DNA of 45,449 nt from Candidatus Aenigmatarchaeota archaeon (GTDB taxonomy: Archaea; Aenigmatarchaeota; Aenigmatarchaeia; QMZP01; QMZT01): positions 1 to 45,449 of the forward strand of contig JAPLVC010000007.1 of the NCBI GenBank assembly GCA_026397315.1, in the 5' to 3' direction. Below, piece after piece: positions 1 through 8,205 of the stretch; position 1 is the stretch's first letter; each line of letters starts with the position of its first letter. The notes below the pieces were generated by a model. That model was not told where the DNA came from. It saw only the letters and a program-made list of their open reading frames with translations, and did no database searches. The position numbers and the translations under genes are program-made.

Positions 1-130
1 CAGGCTTTTGCAAACTTTATTAATACGTTAGAATCAGATTTCACTGGGGACCCCCTCCTGTTTTTTCTCAACAATTAACAGTTGGGGACCATCCCCTCTT
101 ATAAAAAATAGAAAGGATTTCTACACGGGT

Positions 131-150
131 GTTTAAACATATCTTTATAT
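131..150 (+). promoter_or_regulatory. Probable archaeal promoter
   Basis: GTTTAAACATA at 131-141 is followed by the TATA-like TTTATAT at 144-150, 28-34 nt before the ATG at 178. The same 11-mer precedes the genes at 20346 and 23087. The rest of the first 177 nt shows two G/C runs (around 47-55 and 84-96) and no gene. Confidence 0.5.
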
Positions 151-177
151 GCCGTTTTTTTTTTGAGTAATAAATGA

Positions 178-405
178 ATGAGGGTAAAAATACAAGAAGT
201 CAAAGTCGGTTCCAGAATGTGCAAGAAGGGCAAAAGCATCTATACCAAGCTGCTAATTAACTTGCCTTCGGTTTACAGAAAAATCCTCGGGTTGAAGAAA
301 GGCCATGAAATCGACATGAACCTCAAAAGTTTTGGCGACAAAGAACATTGGATAGTTGAAATGAAGTATGTTGCCGGAGAAAAAGAACCGGTCAAGCTGT
401 TCTAA
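178..405 (+). CDS. Small AbrB/SpoVT-like DNA-binding protein
   Basis: This 75-residue basic protein probably binds DNA as a swapped-hairpin beta barrel. The part from about residue 22 to 50 (YTKLLINLPSVYRKILGLKKG) has the AbrB/SpoVT pattern of a short strand, I-x-LP, a K/R-rich turn and then LGLKKGxEIDM. Such archaeal proteins act as transcriptional regulators or antitoxins. No toxin gene lies next to it; the following gene is MscL. A TATA-like box lies about 30 nt upstream and there is no clear ribosome binding site, so the transcript is probably leaderless or nearly so. Family assignment is by pattern only. Confidence 0.5.
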   Translation: MRVKIQEVKVGSRMCKKGKSIYTKLLINLPSVYRKILGLKKGHEIDMNLKSFGDKEHWIVEMKYVAGEKEPVKLF

Positions 406-483
406 GCCAGATTAAAGTCACACGCCTTCATCAAAAGTTTTATATGTAATTTTTCCAAGATGTGGACAGATGGAGGTGTCCAG

Positions 484-792
484 ATGGGAATTATACAGGA
501 GTTCAAGCAGTTTTTGGATGAGTACAAAGTGATGGGGCTCGCGATAGCATTCATCATAGGCGCTGCGCTCACGACGCTCGTCCAGTCGCTAGTGAACGAC
601 ATAATAATGCCGGTTGTCTCGCCCGCGCTTTCAGCTACAGGCGACTGGAAGGCATCGGTTTTCCAGATCGGGCCGATAACGCTAAAGTGGGGCTCGTTCC
701 TCGGCGCGATAATAAACTTCGTGATAATCGCCTTCGTGATCTTCATGATAGCTAAGCTGATACTCAGGGAACCGAAGGTCGCGAAGAAGTGA
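484..792 (+). CDS. mscL: Large-conductance mechanosensitive channel MscL
   Basis: The 102-residue protein forms a homopentameric pore that opens under membrane tension and protects from hypo-osmotic shock. The amphipathic N-terminal helix (IQEFKQFLDEY) leads into TM1 with the pore-lining pattern GLAIAFIIGAA, then VNDIIMPVVSP. TM2 follows after a short loop (GAIINFVIIAFVIFMIAK), with a short basic C terminus. It is shorter than typical bacterial MscL (about 130-150 residues), mostly because the loop and C-terminal bundle are reduced. I chose the ATG at 484 because GGAGGT lies at 471-476 with good spacing; an in-frame ATG at 460 would precede that site. Confidence 0.93.
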   Translation: MGIIQEFKQFLDEYKVMGLAIAFIIGAALTTLVQSLVNDIIMPVVSPALSATGDWKASVFQIGPITLKWGSFLGAIINFVIIAFVIFMIAKLILREPKVAKK

Positions 793-870
793 GCGCTTTT
801 TCTTTCCGTTTTTATTTCAAGCTTTTGTTTTAATTTTATATTTTCATTTAAGCCATATTTAGCTGATAGA

Positions 871-1902
871 ATGTCGAAAGTTTATTTCTTCCCGGCCGAT
901 GCGCAGCAGTCGATGGTGAACGCGCTGCCGAAACTCTATGACAAAATAGCAGGCGATTTCGCCGTGCACGGCAAGCGCGTCGCGATAAAGACGCACTTCG
1001 GCGAGAAAGGCAACACGACGTTCCTGCCACCTGCGTTCGCCAAAAAGATTTGCGACATCGTGCGCACGCATGGCGGCGAGCCCGAGCTCATCGAATGCAA
1101 CACGTTGTACAGGGGCGAAAGGCTCAGGACGGAAAACCACATCAAGCTCGCGAAAGCGCACGGCTTCGATTTCGCGCCCGTAGTCATATGCGACGATGGC
1201 GGCAAGAACTGGAACATCGCTAGCGAAGGGAAGCATTTCAAAAGCATAAAGGCCGGCGCGAAGCTGAAGGATTACGAGATCATGATAGCGGTCACCCACT
1301 GCAAAGGGCACATCGCCGCTGGCTACGGCGGCGCGCTCAAGAACATAGGCATGGGCCTCGGCAGCCGCGCGGGCAAGCTGGAGATGCACGCCAAGGTCAA
1401 GCCAATCTTCGAAAGCGCCAAATGCAAGGCCTGCGGCATTTGCGCTAGCGCATGCCCTGCGAACGCTATCGTCATTGAGAAATACGCTGTGATGGACAAG
1501 GCGAAATGCATCGGCTGCGCGACCTGCATAGCAGTCTGTCCCTACGGCGCGGTCGGGATTCCATGGTCCGGCACGACCCACGAGGAGATACAGGAGCGCA
1601 TAGTCGAATACGCGCACGGTATAACCGGAAAGATAAAGACGATATACTTCAACTTCCTGCTCAACATCACGCCGCAATGCGACTGCGTCGCAGACTCTGG
1701 CCCTGTCAAGATGCAGGACATCGGCATACTGGCTTCGGATGACGTCGTCGCGCTGGAGCAGGCGTCGATAGACATGATAAACAAGGCGTATGGCAAGGAC
1801 TTCTTCAAAGAGAGCAACAGAATCGAAGTCTCTGTCCAGCCCGCATACGCTGAGGCGATAGGCATGGGCAAGCGGGCGTATGAAATTGTAAAAATGGCAT
1901 GA
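871..1902 (+). CDS. DUF362 protein with two 4Fe-4S clusters
   Basis: A 343-residue cytoplasmic protein with an N-terminal DUF362 domain (about residues 1-180, with THFGEKGN and HCKGH segments) and a bacterial-type 2[4Fe-4S] ferredoxin domain. The cluster ligands are visible as CKACGICASACP (from about residue 185) and CIGCATCIAVCP (from about residue 213). DUF362 proteins are widespread in anaerobic archaea and bacteria and are presumed redox proteins of unknown substrate. A C-terminal segment (about 255-343) completes the family fold. The gene stands alone between mscL and a divergently spaced regulator. A long open frame on the opposite strand is a GC-codon shadow. Confidence 0.9.
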   Translation: MSKVYFFPADAQQSMVNALPKLYDKIAGDFAVHGKRVAIKTHFGEKGNTTFLPPAFAKKICDIVRTHGGEPELIECNTLYRGERLRTENHIKLAKAHGFDFAPVVICDDGGKNWNIASEGKHFKSIKAGAKLKDYEIMIAVTHCKGHIAAGYGGALKNIGMGLGSRAGKLEMHAKVKPIFESAKCKACGICASACPANAIVIEKYAVMDKAKCIGCATCIAVCPYGAVGIPWSGTTHEEIQERIVEYAHGITGKIKTIYFNFLLNITPQCDCVADSGPVKMQDIGILASDDVVALEQASIDMINKAYGKDFFKESNRIEVSVQPAYAEAIGMGKRAYEIVKMA

Positions 1903-1989
1903 CAATTCCTGGCAATAAAATAACGCCGTTATATTTATAAACCCTTCAGTCAATACATCAATCCGTTTCGAGAATTTCAGGGTGATTAT

Positions 1990-2325
1990 GTGAAACCTTT
2001 ATGCGAATATATGATATCTGAGATGCTGCCGGGCTTCCGCGCGCTCATCGCGAAGAAGCTCATCGAGGACCATGGCATGTCCCAAACGCAAGTCGCGGAG
2101 CTGCTCGACACGACGCAGCCGGCGATTTCCCAGTACAGGCGCGACCTGCGCGGACGCAAGATCTCAGTGTTTCTCAATAACCAGAGGCTCACCGAGCAGC
2201 TGGAGAGGACCGCGAATAACATTGCTAACGGCGATGTAAGCCCGGAGAAGACGGGTCTCGAGTTCTGCAGGATGTGCAAGTGCATGCGGGACATCGGCAT
2301 AGTGTCCGGCTACTCGCTTTGCTAA
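1990..2325 (+). CDS. Archaeal XRE-type regulator with C-terminal cysteines
   Basis: The 111-residue protein looks like the archaeal family of XRE-type helix-turn-helix regulators (COG2522 type). The helix-turn-helix is at about residues 28-55 (MSQTQVAELLDTTQPAISQYRR). The C terminus carries CRMCKCMRDIG plus a final Cys, so it could bind a metal or an Fe-S cluster and sense redox state; that is inference. The start is the GTG at 1990, with GGTGAT about 8 nt upstream; an overlapping ATG at 1988 is immediately followed by a stop in its frame. Function and targets are unknown. It is followed by two coiled-coil genes on the same strand. Confidence 0.75.
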   Translation: MKPLCEYMISEMLPGFRALIAKKLIEDHGMSQTQVAELLDTTQPAISQYRRDLRGRKISVFLNNQRLTEQLERTANNIANGDVSPEKTGLEFCRMCKCMRDIGIVSGYSLC

Positions 2326-2387
2326 GAGACGAGCGAGCAGACGTCAATTTCTATCCTTTTTTTAAGGGGCGCACTCAAAGTATTAGT

Positions 2388-2759
2388 ATGGACTATTGGG
2401 AGAAGAAGATCGCGGCAGCCACAATGGGCGATCCTGTCCAGACGCTCAAAAAGGACAAGATGCTTTTCAAGAAGCTGAAAGCGGAAAACGACAAGCTCAG
2501 GGAAGAGAAGCGCAAGCTGCTGAAAAACAACGACAGCCTCGTCAAGCTCGTGGAGCTGATGGAGGAGAAGGTCAGGAACCTCACCATAGACATGAAGAAG
2601 ACTTATTCATATTCGTACGAAAAAGGCGGCTGGGTGGAGAAGGGCGCGCTGGACGAGGGACGCATCGAACTCGCTCCGTCACAGATAAACATAGACTCGA
2701 TAAACAACCAGCTGGCCGAGATACTGAAGATGGTAGAGAAACACAGGATGAAAGAATAA
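2388..2759 (+). CDS. Coiled-coil protein, hypothetical
   Basis: The 123-residue protein is unrecognised. Residues about 18-70 are a dense heptad-like Lys/Glu/Leu coiled coil (KKLKAENDKLREEKRKLLKN), then a YSYSYEKGGW segment and a second short helix at the C terminus. The ATG at 2388 is preferred to an upstream ATG at 2274 that would overlap the preceding gene and add a low-quality leader. It lies 41 nt before another coiled-coil gene, and the two may be co-transcribed and interact. Confidence 0.7.
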   Translation: MDYWEKKIAAATMGDPVQTLKKDKMLFKKLKAENDKLREEKRKLLKNNDSLVKLVELMEEKVRNLTIDMKKTYSYSYEKGGWVEKGALDEGRIELAPSQINIDSINNQLAEILKMVEKHRMKE

Positions 2760-2800
2760 ATAGGGCAGTAATGCTATTATAAAGTAAGCGAGGTGTCTTG

Positions 2801-3226
2801 ATGGCGAAGAAATCTATGCAGAAAGTGCATGACGGGTTGGAAAGCGTTCTGAACACTCTCAGTGAGGATGTTACGAAAGCGCTTGACATAAAGGAAGAGC
2901 GCAAACTGCTCGAGAAGAAAGTTAGGCAGCTCAAGGACGAGGAAATCCAGCTCAGCGAAGTGGTCGGCCACCTGCAGAAAACGCGCGACAAAATGCAGGA
3001 CGAGCTGAAGTCAAAGGTTCAGGAAGAGGAAGAGCTCAAGTCTAAACTCATGGCGCTCAAAGAGGACAAGGCAGGCATGGAATCCGACAAGCTTTCCCTT
3101 AACCAGCAGATAAAGAACCTGAAGAAAGAGAAAGAGCTTGCCCAAACGTCGCTCGAGAAGACGAACGACCTACTGATATCCTTGAAGCACCACATATCCG
3201 AGTTCGATGAAGAGATCAGGGGATAG
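2801..3226 (+). CDS. Long coiled-coil protein, hypothetical
   Basis: The 141-residue protein is almost entirely predicted coiled coil (heptads of L/V/I with E/K-rich flanks from about residue 25 to 130), with no membrane segment. It resembles SMC-like or tropomyosin-like rods, but no head domain is present, so no function is assigned. The ATG at 2801 has AGGTG about 6 nt upstream; the TTG just before it is ignored. With the preceding gene it forms a two-gene coiled-coil unit upstream of the DUF763 gene. Confidence 0.72.
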   Translation: MAKKSMQKVHDGLESVLNTLSEDVTKALDIKEERKLLEKKVRQLKDEEIQLSEVVGHLQKTRDKMQDELKSKVQEEEELKSKLMALKEDKAGMESDKLSLNQQIKNLKKEKELAQTSLEKTNDLLISLKHHISEFDEEIRG

Positions 3227-3333
3227 GCAGAAATCCGTCTTTGAATCAAGAACCGCTCTTAACGGGCGGATTCCTGTTATTTTTATTTTTGTTAATATCA
3301 TTTCTAATTGTAAGACTAGCGAAGCGTGAACCT

Positions 3334-4371
3334 ATGAAAAGAATCGGAGTTTCAGACCTGCCTCTGCATCCGGGCCGCTGCCCGCCGTGGCTGTTCAAGC
3401 GCATGAAAACGCTTGCTGGTTTGGTGAGCGAGGCGATAATTCTCGAATACGGAACGGACGAGTTTCTCAAACGGATAGCGAATCCGTATTTCTTCCAGTC
3501 CTTCGGATGCGTGCTTGGGTTCGACTGGCACTCATCGGGAATTACTACTACAACCATGGGTGCGCTCAAAGAATCGCTGGACCCGGAAAAGCACGGCATC
3601 GCCGTCCTCGGCGGCAAGGGCGGCACGTCGAGAAAAACGCCATTCGAAATCGAGCGAGCCAGCCAGGTATTCCCGCTGACGGACGAGGAGACCGAGTTCC
3701 TGAAATACGCGAGCCGCATGGCGGCGAAAGTCGATTCCTCAGCTGTGCAGGACGGCTACCAGCTCTACCATCATAATTTCATCCTCGCGGAGAACGGCAA
3801 CTGGGCAGTCGTTCAGCAGGGCATGAACAATGCGAACCGTTACGCCCGCCGCTACCACTGGCTTTCCCAGGAGCTTGAATCATTTGTCAACGAGCCGCAC
3901 ACTGCGATATGCTGTGACCATCGCGGACGGGCGCTCGACATGACCGCAAAGGGAAGCAAGGACGCGCGGAAAGCATCTGTCGACCTTGTGAAAGACGGCC
4001 TCGGCGAGGTGAGGAAGCTTCTGGTCATGGGCAGCTTCCACTGGATTGACAATTCCGTGTACAAACGCCTTCTCGACCTGAACGAGTTCCAGCCGCGCAA
4101 CTTCGAAGAACTGCTCGCGTTCCAGGGGGTCGGACCCAAGACGATACGCGCCCTAGCGCTCACGAGCAAGCTGGTCTACGGCACGGAAGCGAGCTGGAAA
4201 GACCCTGTGCAGTTCTCGTTCTCGCGCGGCGGCAAAGACGGCACGCCTTTCCCTGTCGAGCGCGACGCGTACGATGAGAGCAACCAGATGCTGCGCAGTG
4301 CGCTGGATAACGCGAAGCTTGGAAACAAGGAAAGGATTCAGGCAATCCGCAGGCTCGAGAATTTCGCTTGA
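3334..4371 (+). CDS. DUF763 protein
   Basis: A 345-residue member of DUF763, a family conserved in archaea and some bacteria. The N terminus MKRIGVSDLPLHPGRCPPWL fits the family start, followed by a core with GTDEFLKRIANPYFFQSFG and a block QQGMNNANRYARRYHW. A helix-hairpin-helix-like segment (LLAFQGVGPKTIRALAL, about residues 255-275) suggests nucleic-acid binding; the biochemical role is not established. The reading frame extends 31 codons upstream to a TTG at 3241 and would add a hydrophobic segment, but that stretch is AT-rich promoter-like DNA and not family-like, so I start at 3334. Confidence 0.85.
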   Translation: MKRIGVSDLPLHPGRCPPWLFKRMKTLAGLVSEAIILEYGTDEFLKRIANPYFFQSFGCVLGFDWHSSGITTTTMGALKESLDPEKHGIAVLGGKGGTSRKTPFEIERASQVFPLTDEETEFLKYASRMAAKVDSSAVQDGYQLYHHNFILAENGNWAVVQQGMNNANRYARRYHWLSQELESFVNEPHTAICCDHRGRALDMTAKGSKDARKASVDLVKDGLGEVRKLLVMGSFHWIDNSVYKRLLDLNEFQPRNFEELLAFQGVGPKTIRALALTSKLVYGTEASWKDPVQFSFSRGGKDGTPFPVERDAYDESNQMLRSALDNAKLGNKERIQAIRRLENFA

Positions 4372-4402
4372 AATTTATTAAGCCGATAGACAATTTCTAT
4401 AA

Positions 4403-4972
4403 ATGGAATTTCTCGTTTTAGGCCTTACGGGCAAGCGCGGCTCAGGCAAGGACACGATGGCCGATTACCTGAAAGCGAAATATGGATTCCGCGTGCTCAC
4501 ATACACGAACGACGTGCTCGCGCCCATACTGAAGGGGCAGGGAAAAGAAGTCACCCGCGAGAATCTGATTGCGCTCGCCCTAGCCTTGCGCGCGAAAGGT
4601 GGGAAGCACATAATAACAAAGCTCCTGTGCGACAAGATAGAGGCTAGCGGCCTCTGGGCAGTGAGCGGCGTGCGCTACCCGGAGGAAGTCGATTACTTCA
4701 AGAGTAAGTTCGGCGGAGCATTCGTTCTCGTAGAGGTCTGCTGCCACGTCGAGAAGCGACATGAACGCGTGGTGAAGCGCGGGACGAAAGGCGAAGGCCA
4801 CATGACCATGGACGAATTCATGGCCATCGAGGAGAAGGAAACGGAGAAAGTCATAAACGACACCATAAAGCTGGCAGGAATGAAAATCAGCAACGACGGT
4901 TCGATGGACGACTTCTACAAAAAGATAGACGCGCTGGCGAAGAAATTGAACATATCAAAAACTCAGAAGTGA
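4403..4972 (+). CDS. P-loop kinase, dephospho-CoA kinase/dNMP kinase-like
   Basis: The 189-residue protein has an N-terminal Walker A motif GLTGKRGSGKDT (residues 8-19) and the overall length and arrangement of the dephospho-CoA kinase/adenylate-kinase-like P-loop fold. The segment WAVSGVRYPEEVDYF resembles the strand carrying the Walker B-like site in archaeal UMP/dCMP-kinase-like AAA_18 proteins. A lid-like region with KRHERVVKRG follows. It probably phosphorylates a small nucleotide or coenzyme precursor, but the substrate cannot be decided. The start lies about 30 nt after the DUF763 stop, so co-transcription is likely. Confidence 0.72.
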   Translation: MEFLVLGLTGKRGSGKDTMADYLKAKYGFRVLTYTNDVLAPILKGQGKEVTRENLIALALALRAKGGKHIITKLLCDKIEASGLWAVSGVRYPEEVDYFKSKFGGAFVLVEVCCHVEKRHERVVKRGTKGEGHMTMDEFMAIEEKETEKVINDTIKLAGMKISNDGSMDDFYKKIDALAKKLNISKTQK

Positions 4973-4982
4973 TTAATTCTTT

Positions 4983-6182
4983 CTATTTGTCGCTTATTTT
5001 GAATATCTTAACGAAAGCCAGCAACAGGAAGGCGCTGATTATGGTCGTTATCCCGGAAACTATCATCGGCACATGATAACCCATCAGCTGCCCTATGGGC
5101 CCGAAAACGAGCGAACCTGCAATCTGGCCGAGCAACGCGAGCGTGAACATGATGCCCGATCCGCCGCCCACCCTTTTGACGCCGAAGAGCTTCGACACCC
5201 AGAAGAAAATAGCGACGTTATACATGCCATCGCCCGATTCGTGGGTTATCCTTGTAAGGAAAGAGAACCATGGGATTGGGATTGTCTGAAGTATGAAAGA
5301 CACTCCGGACAACAGCAGGCCGAAAAACAATATCCATTTTACGCTGTTCTTGCCTGCGTCTATTCTTTTTCCGAAAACATATGCCATTATGCCGAGAAAG
5401 GGCAATGAGAATGCAGTGAACATTCCAACCATGAGCATGTCGAAGCCGAGGTTGTTTCTCAGGAACAAGCCGAAAGACGTGTTCTCTGCACCCCAGTGCA
5501 GCGCGTTCAGGAACATGACTACGCCCAGTGAAAGCACGCGGATGTTTATGACGTCCTTCTTGTAATCAGAGAGATTGATCTTGTATTTCGAGTGAGATTT
5601 GAATGATGCGAAAGGTATGAGGCAGATGTAAACCAAGCCGATTATTATGAAGCCGGCCCTGAAGCCGATCAGGTACGCCATTATGCCGCCGGCCAGAAGC
5701 CCGAAAGATGACGAGATGAATTTCACAAGGTTGTAGGCGCCGAACTTCCTGCCCTCCGAATCCTGCGTCTTGGTCTTGTACACGAGCGTTCTGAGCGAAA
5801 CGTCGCTCAGGTTGTAACCCAGCCCTCCCATGAAGAACAGCGGCAGAAATATGATGAAACTGTCAAGCAGGCTCAGGCTGAACAGGAAGACGGTGAGCAT
5901 CATTATGCCGGCGACCATTGTCAGGCGAATCGTCCATTTATCGTTTATCACGCCTGTCGGGAAGGTGACGAATATCGAGGCTATCGCATACAGCGAGACG
6001 AGGACGCCAATCTCGTAGCCGTTCAGGCCAATCGCAGAAAGATGTATGGGCAGCGCGAAAGATATGAATGAAAAGAAGAGCGCGAAGAAGAACAATATGA
6101 CCAGCGCCCGCCTGTAATTCGGGTCGTCTATGCCTTTCGCCAGCCCGCCGAGCCTGCCAATCATATTCTTATTTGACTTCAA
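4983..6182 (-). CDS. MFS transporter
   Basis: A 399-residue integral membrane protein of the major facilitator superfamily. About 12 hydrophobic segments are spread over its length. The loop 2-3 region (about 70-95) carries the MFS-type motif FPTGVINDKWTIR, and glycine-rich helices such as GSGIMFTLALLGQIAGSLVFGPIGQ follow in the second half. The substrate cannot be told. It is convergent with the kinase gene (10 nt apart) and its promoter lies in the AT-rich stretch at 6183-6220, next to the tRNA gene. Confidence 0.88.
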   Translation of the reverse strand: MKSNKNMIGRLGGLAKGIDDPNYRRALVILFFFALFFSFISFALPIHLSAIGLNGYEIGVLVSLYAIASIFVTFPTGVINDKWTIRLTMVAGIMMLTVFLFSLSLLDSFIIFLPLFFMGGLGYNLSDVSLRTLVYKTKTQDSEGRKFGAYNLVKFISSSFGLLAGGIMAYLIGFRAGFIIIGLVYICLIPFASFKSHSKYKINLSDYKKDVINIRVLSLGVVMFLNALHWGAENTSFGLFLRNNLGFDMLMVGMFTAFSLPFLGIMAYVFGKRIDAGKNSVKWILFFGLLLSGVSFILQTIPIPWFSFLTRITHESGDGMYNVAIFFWVSKLFGVKRVGGGSGIMFTLALLGQIAGSLVFGPIGQLMGYHVPMIVSGITTIISAFLLLAFVKIFKISDK

Positions 6183-6227
6183 TCACTAATTTAAACATTC
6201 AAGAGCAAAAAAATATACCGGACAGTT

Positions 6228-6256
6228 CGACACATGCGCAGCATGTGTCATCCGCT
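6228..6256 (+). repeat. Hairpin repeat, copy 1 (5' of tRNA-Thr)
   Basis: A 29-nt sequence containing a perfect 9-bp hairpin (GACACATGC, loop GCA, GCATGTGTC). It ends 5 nt before the first base of the tRNA. A second copy with two differences sits inside the tRNA intron. Confidence 0.85.
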
Positions 6257-6261
6257 GGTTC

Positions 6262-6417
6262 GCCTCAGTAGCTCAACCCGGCAGAGCGATCGATTTGTAT
6301 CGATATTAAGAGGCCGCGCGCAGGCGCAGCCAATGACTTCGATAAGCCGACACATGCGCAGCATGCGTCATTCGCTAGAATATCGATAGGTTGAGGGTTC
6401 AAATCCCTCCTGGGGCT
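6262..6417 (+). tRNA. tRNA-Thr (anticodon TGT) with 82-nt intron
   Basis: The cloverleaf is complete. The acceptor GCCTCAG (6262-6268) pairs with CTGGGGC (6410-6416) through G-U pairs, with U73 at 6417. The D stem is GCTC/GAGC. The anticodon stem ATCGA (6289-6293) pairs with TCGAT (6383-6387), and the loop TTTGTA/A gives anticodon TGT at 6296-6298. The T arm is GAGGG-TTCAAAT-CCCTC. The intron occupies 6300-6381, between positions 37 and 38, the canonical archaeal site removed by the splicing endonuclease at a bulge-helix-bulge. U73 agrees with threonine. CCA is not encoded. The 3' end serves as the attachment site of the downstream element, which leaves the tRNA intact. Confidence 0.92.
6348..6376 (+). 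repeat. Hairpin repeat, copy 2 (inside tRNA intron)
   Basis: A 29-nt copy of the repeat at 6228-6256 with two substitutions. The arms GACACATGC and GCATGCGTC still pair (one G-U-type change) around a GCA loop. It takes up about a third of the intron. Confidence 0.85.
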
Positions 6418-6419
6418 TT
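6406..6419 (+). other. attL core at tRNA-Thr 3' end
   Basis: CCTCCTGGGGCTTT overlaps the last part of the tRNA and two bases beyond. It is identical to 16049-16062 and differs by one base from 16800-16813. Integration here keeps the tRNA functional. Confidence 0.75.
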
Positions 6420-6471
6420 GGAATTCAGTTCCCACTTAGGGGTTTTCAATATAGACTCTCAGGTGGAATAG

Positions 6472-7596
6472 ATGGATATGAATTCCAACAAGGAAACGAT
6501 AGGGAAATTTATCAATTTCTGCAACAGCGAAGGCCTTTCGGAAGGCCGTTTGAACAAGCTGGAGACGGTTTTGAACAGGCTGTCGGACTGGCTGGGTGTG
6601 GGCTTCAAGGAAGCCGAGAGAACGGACATAGAGGCGCTTGTCGTCAAAATAAACAAGAGCGGCTTCAAGGACTGGACAAAAAGCGACTACAAGAAGATAC
6701 TGAAAAAGTTCTATAAATGGTATGAGGGCGACGGCGAAGAATGTCCGAAAAAGGTCAGATGGATAAAGGTCGGCAAAGTTCAGAGCAGGCGAATGGCCGA
6801 GGAGTTGCTCACACAAGAAGAAGTAAAAACCATGATAGAGCACGCATCCAACGTCAGGGATAAGGCCATAATCTCGGTTTTATACGAATCCGGCTGCAGG
6901 GCAGGGGAACTGCTCGGCCTTAAAATAAAGAGCGTGCAGAACAAAGGCAGTCTGGTTCACATACACGTTTCGGGCAAAACGGGCGATAGGCCGATACCTC
7001 TCGTTTTCTCCATTCCTTACCTTTCATCATGGATCAACAACCATCCGGAAAAGAACAACCCAGAAGCCAGTTTGTTCGTTTCCGTGGGAACGAGGAACAA
7101 CAGCAACCCCATAATATACGACACTTTGGGCAAGATGCTGAGAGACGTTGCCTTGAAGTCGGGGGTAAACAAAAAGGTGAATCCGCACAATTTCAGGCAT
7201 TCGCGAGCGTCGTACCTGGCGAACAAGCTAAAAGAGCCTCAGATGCGCATGTTCTTCGGCTGGGGCAACGACTCGGAAATGCCCGGAACGTATGTTCATC
7301 TGAGCGGCAGGGACATAGACGATGCCATACTCGAAGCGAGCGGCATCAAGAAGCCGGAAACCGACCAGTCAGACAAAACGCTTCATTCCAAGACATGCCC
7401 AAGGTGCAACACAATAAACGAGGCTACGGGGGCATTATGTTCAAAATGCATGTTGTCACTCAATGAGCAGTCAATGGTCGAATATGAGGAAAAAATTAAC
7501 GGGTTGTTGGGATTCCTGAATAATAGGAAAATTTTAGAAAAAATGATAGACGAAAGATTTGAACATAAATTGAAGTTATTCAAAGCACATAAATAG
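6472..7596 (+). CDS. Tyrosine recombinase/integrase with zinc ribbon
   Basis: A 374-residue XerC/D-type site-specific recombinase that should catalyse recombination between the tRNA-Thr site and the element's attachment site. An N-terminal SAM-like DNA-binding domain covers about residues 1-105. The catalytic domain shows R143 (ESGCRAGELLGL), H239-x-x-R242 (PHNFRHSRAS) and the nucleophile Y274 (TYVHLSG). After the catalytic domain is a CPRC...CSKC zinc ribbon at about residues 304-325 and a charged helix. This C-terminal zinc ribbon is common in archaeal integrases. AGGTGG lies about 8 nt before the ATG at 6472. Position directly next to the tRNA end identifies it as the element's integrase. 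Confidence 0.92.
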   Translation: MDMNSNKETIGKFINFCNSEGLSEGRLNKLETVLNRLSDWLGVGFKEAERTDIEALVVKINKSGFKDWTKSDYKKILKKFYKWYEGDGEECPKKVRWIKVGKVQSRRMAEELLTQEEVKTMIEHASNVRDKAIISVLYESGCRAGELLGLKIKSVQNKGSLVHIHVSGKTGDRPIPLVFSIPYLSSWINNHPEKNNPEASLFVSVGTRNNSNPIIYDTLGKMLRDVALKSGVNKKVNPHNFRHSRASYLANKLKEPQMRMFFGWGNDSEMPGTYVHLSGRDIDDAILEASGIKKPETDQSDKTLHSKTCPRCNTINEATGALCSKCMLSLNEQSMVEYEEKINGLLGFLNNRKILEKMIDERFEHKLKLFKAHK

Positions 7597-7617
7597 CATA
7601 GATACAATTCATAAAGG

Positions 7618-8205
7618 ATGAAAAAACACATACGAATAGAGGAATCTTATTTAAGAAGCAAGATGCTTAAGGAATTCAAGAGCATTGACAATTTAAGATT
7701 TTTGTCACTAATTGTCCATCAGTATGTGGAATATTTTTTGAATGAGCTAATTGTCAAAAATGTAAAAAATCCAGAATTGATTATTGATGATAGAGAATTG
7801 GGTACATTTTTTAAAAAGTTTACAATCCTTAAGGCAATAGGGTTATTTGATAGACGACCCGATGTGTTAAGAAACATAGAAGTAATCATGAAAGTTAGGA
7901 ATTATTACGCTCATAACATGATGACAGACAATAAAATACCTAGATTGATAATTGATAAAATTTTGACCATGGCTTTACCTAAAAAGGTTCACGAAACCAT
8001 TAGGAATGGAAAGCAAGTACCAGATGATATTATTAACGCATTGAAAAAAATGAAAGTACCCGAAGGGTATGTCGATGAAGGGGAGGGCAAATATCTAACA
8101 TTGTTTATCGGTCCTATCGATGAAACAAATGAATATTCTATCATCGCTCCATTCATAGTTGGTTCGATTTTAACAATTGAAAGCCTGAAATATCTTTCTG
8201 TTTAA
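7618..8205 (+). CDS. HEPN/MltR-like hypothetical protein
   Basis: A 195-residue AT-rich gene. The mostly helical protein has VRNYYAHNM at about residues 92-100, matching the R-x4-H motif of HEPN RNases and the related MltR/DUF4145-like proteins. HEPN proteins are often toxins or defence RNases, but the motif is short and the rest is not recognised. It starts 21 nt after the integrase stop and is convergent with a putative helix-turn-helix regulator whose stop directly abuts its own. Role as toxin is inference. Confidence 0.5.
   Translation: MKKHIRIEESYLRSKMLKEFKSIDNLRFLSLIVHQYVEYFLNELIVKNVKNPELIIDDRELGTFFKKFTILKAIGLFDRRPDVLRNIEVIMKVRNYYAHNMMTDNKIPRLIIDKILTMALPKKVHETIRNGKQVPDDIINALKKMKVPEGYVDEGEGKYLTLFIGPIDETNEYSIIAPFIVGSILTIESLKYLSV

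Noticed and set aside
859-1953. Long open frame on the minus strand over the DUF362 gene
   Set aside because: Antisense to a gene with clear ferredoxin motifs; composition is a codon shadow of GC-rich third positions.
3241-3333. N-terminal hydrophobic extension of the DUF763 protein from a TTG start
   Set aside because: AT-rich promoter-like DNA and family members start at the following Met, so the extension is not used.
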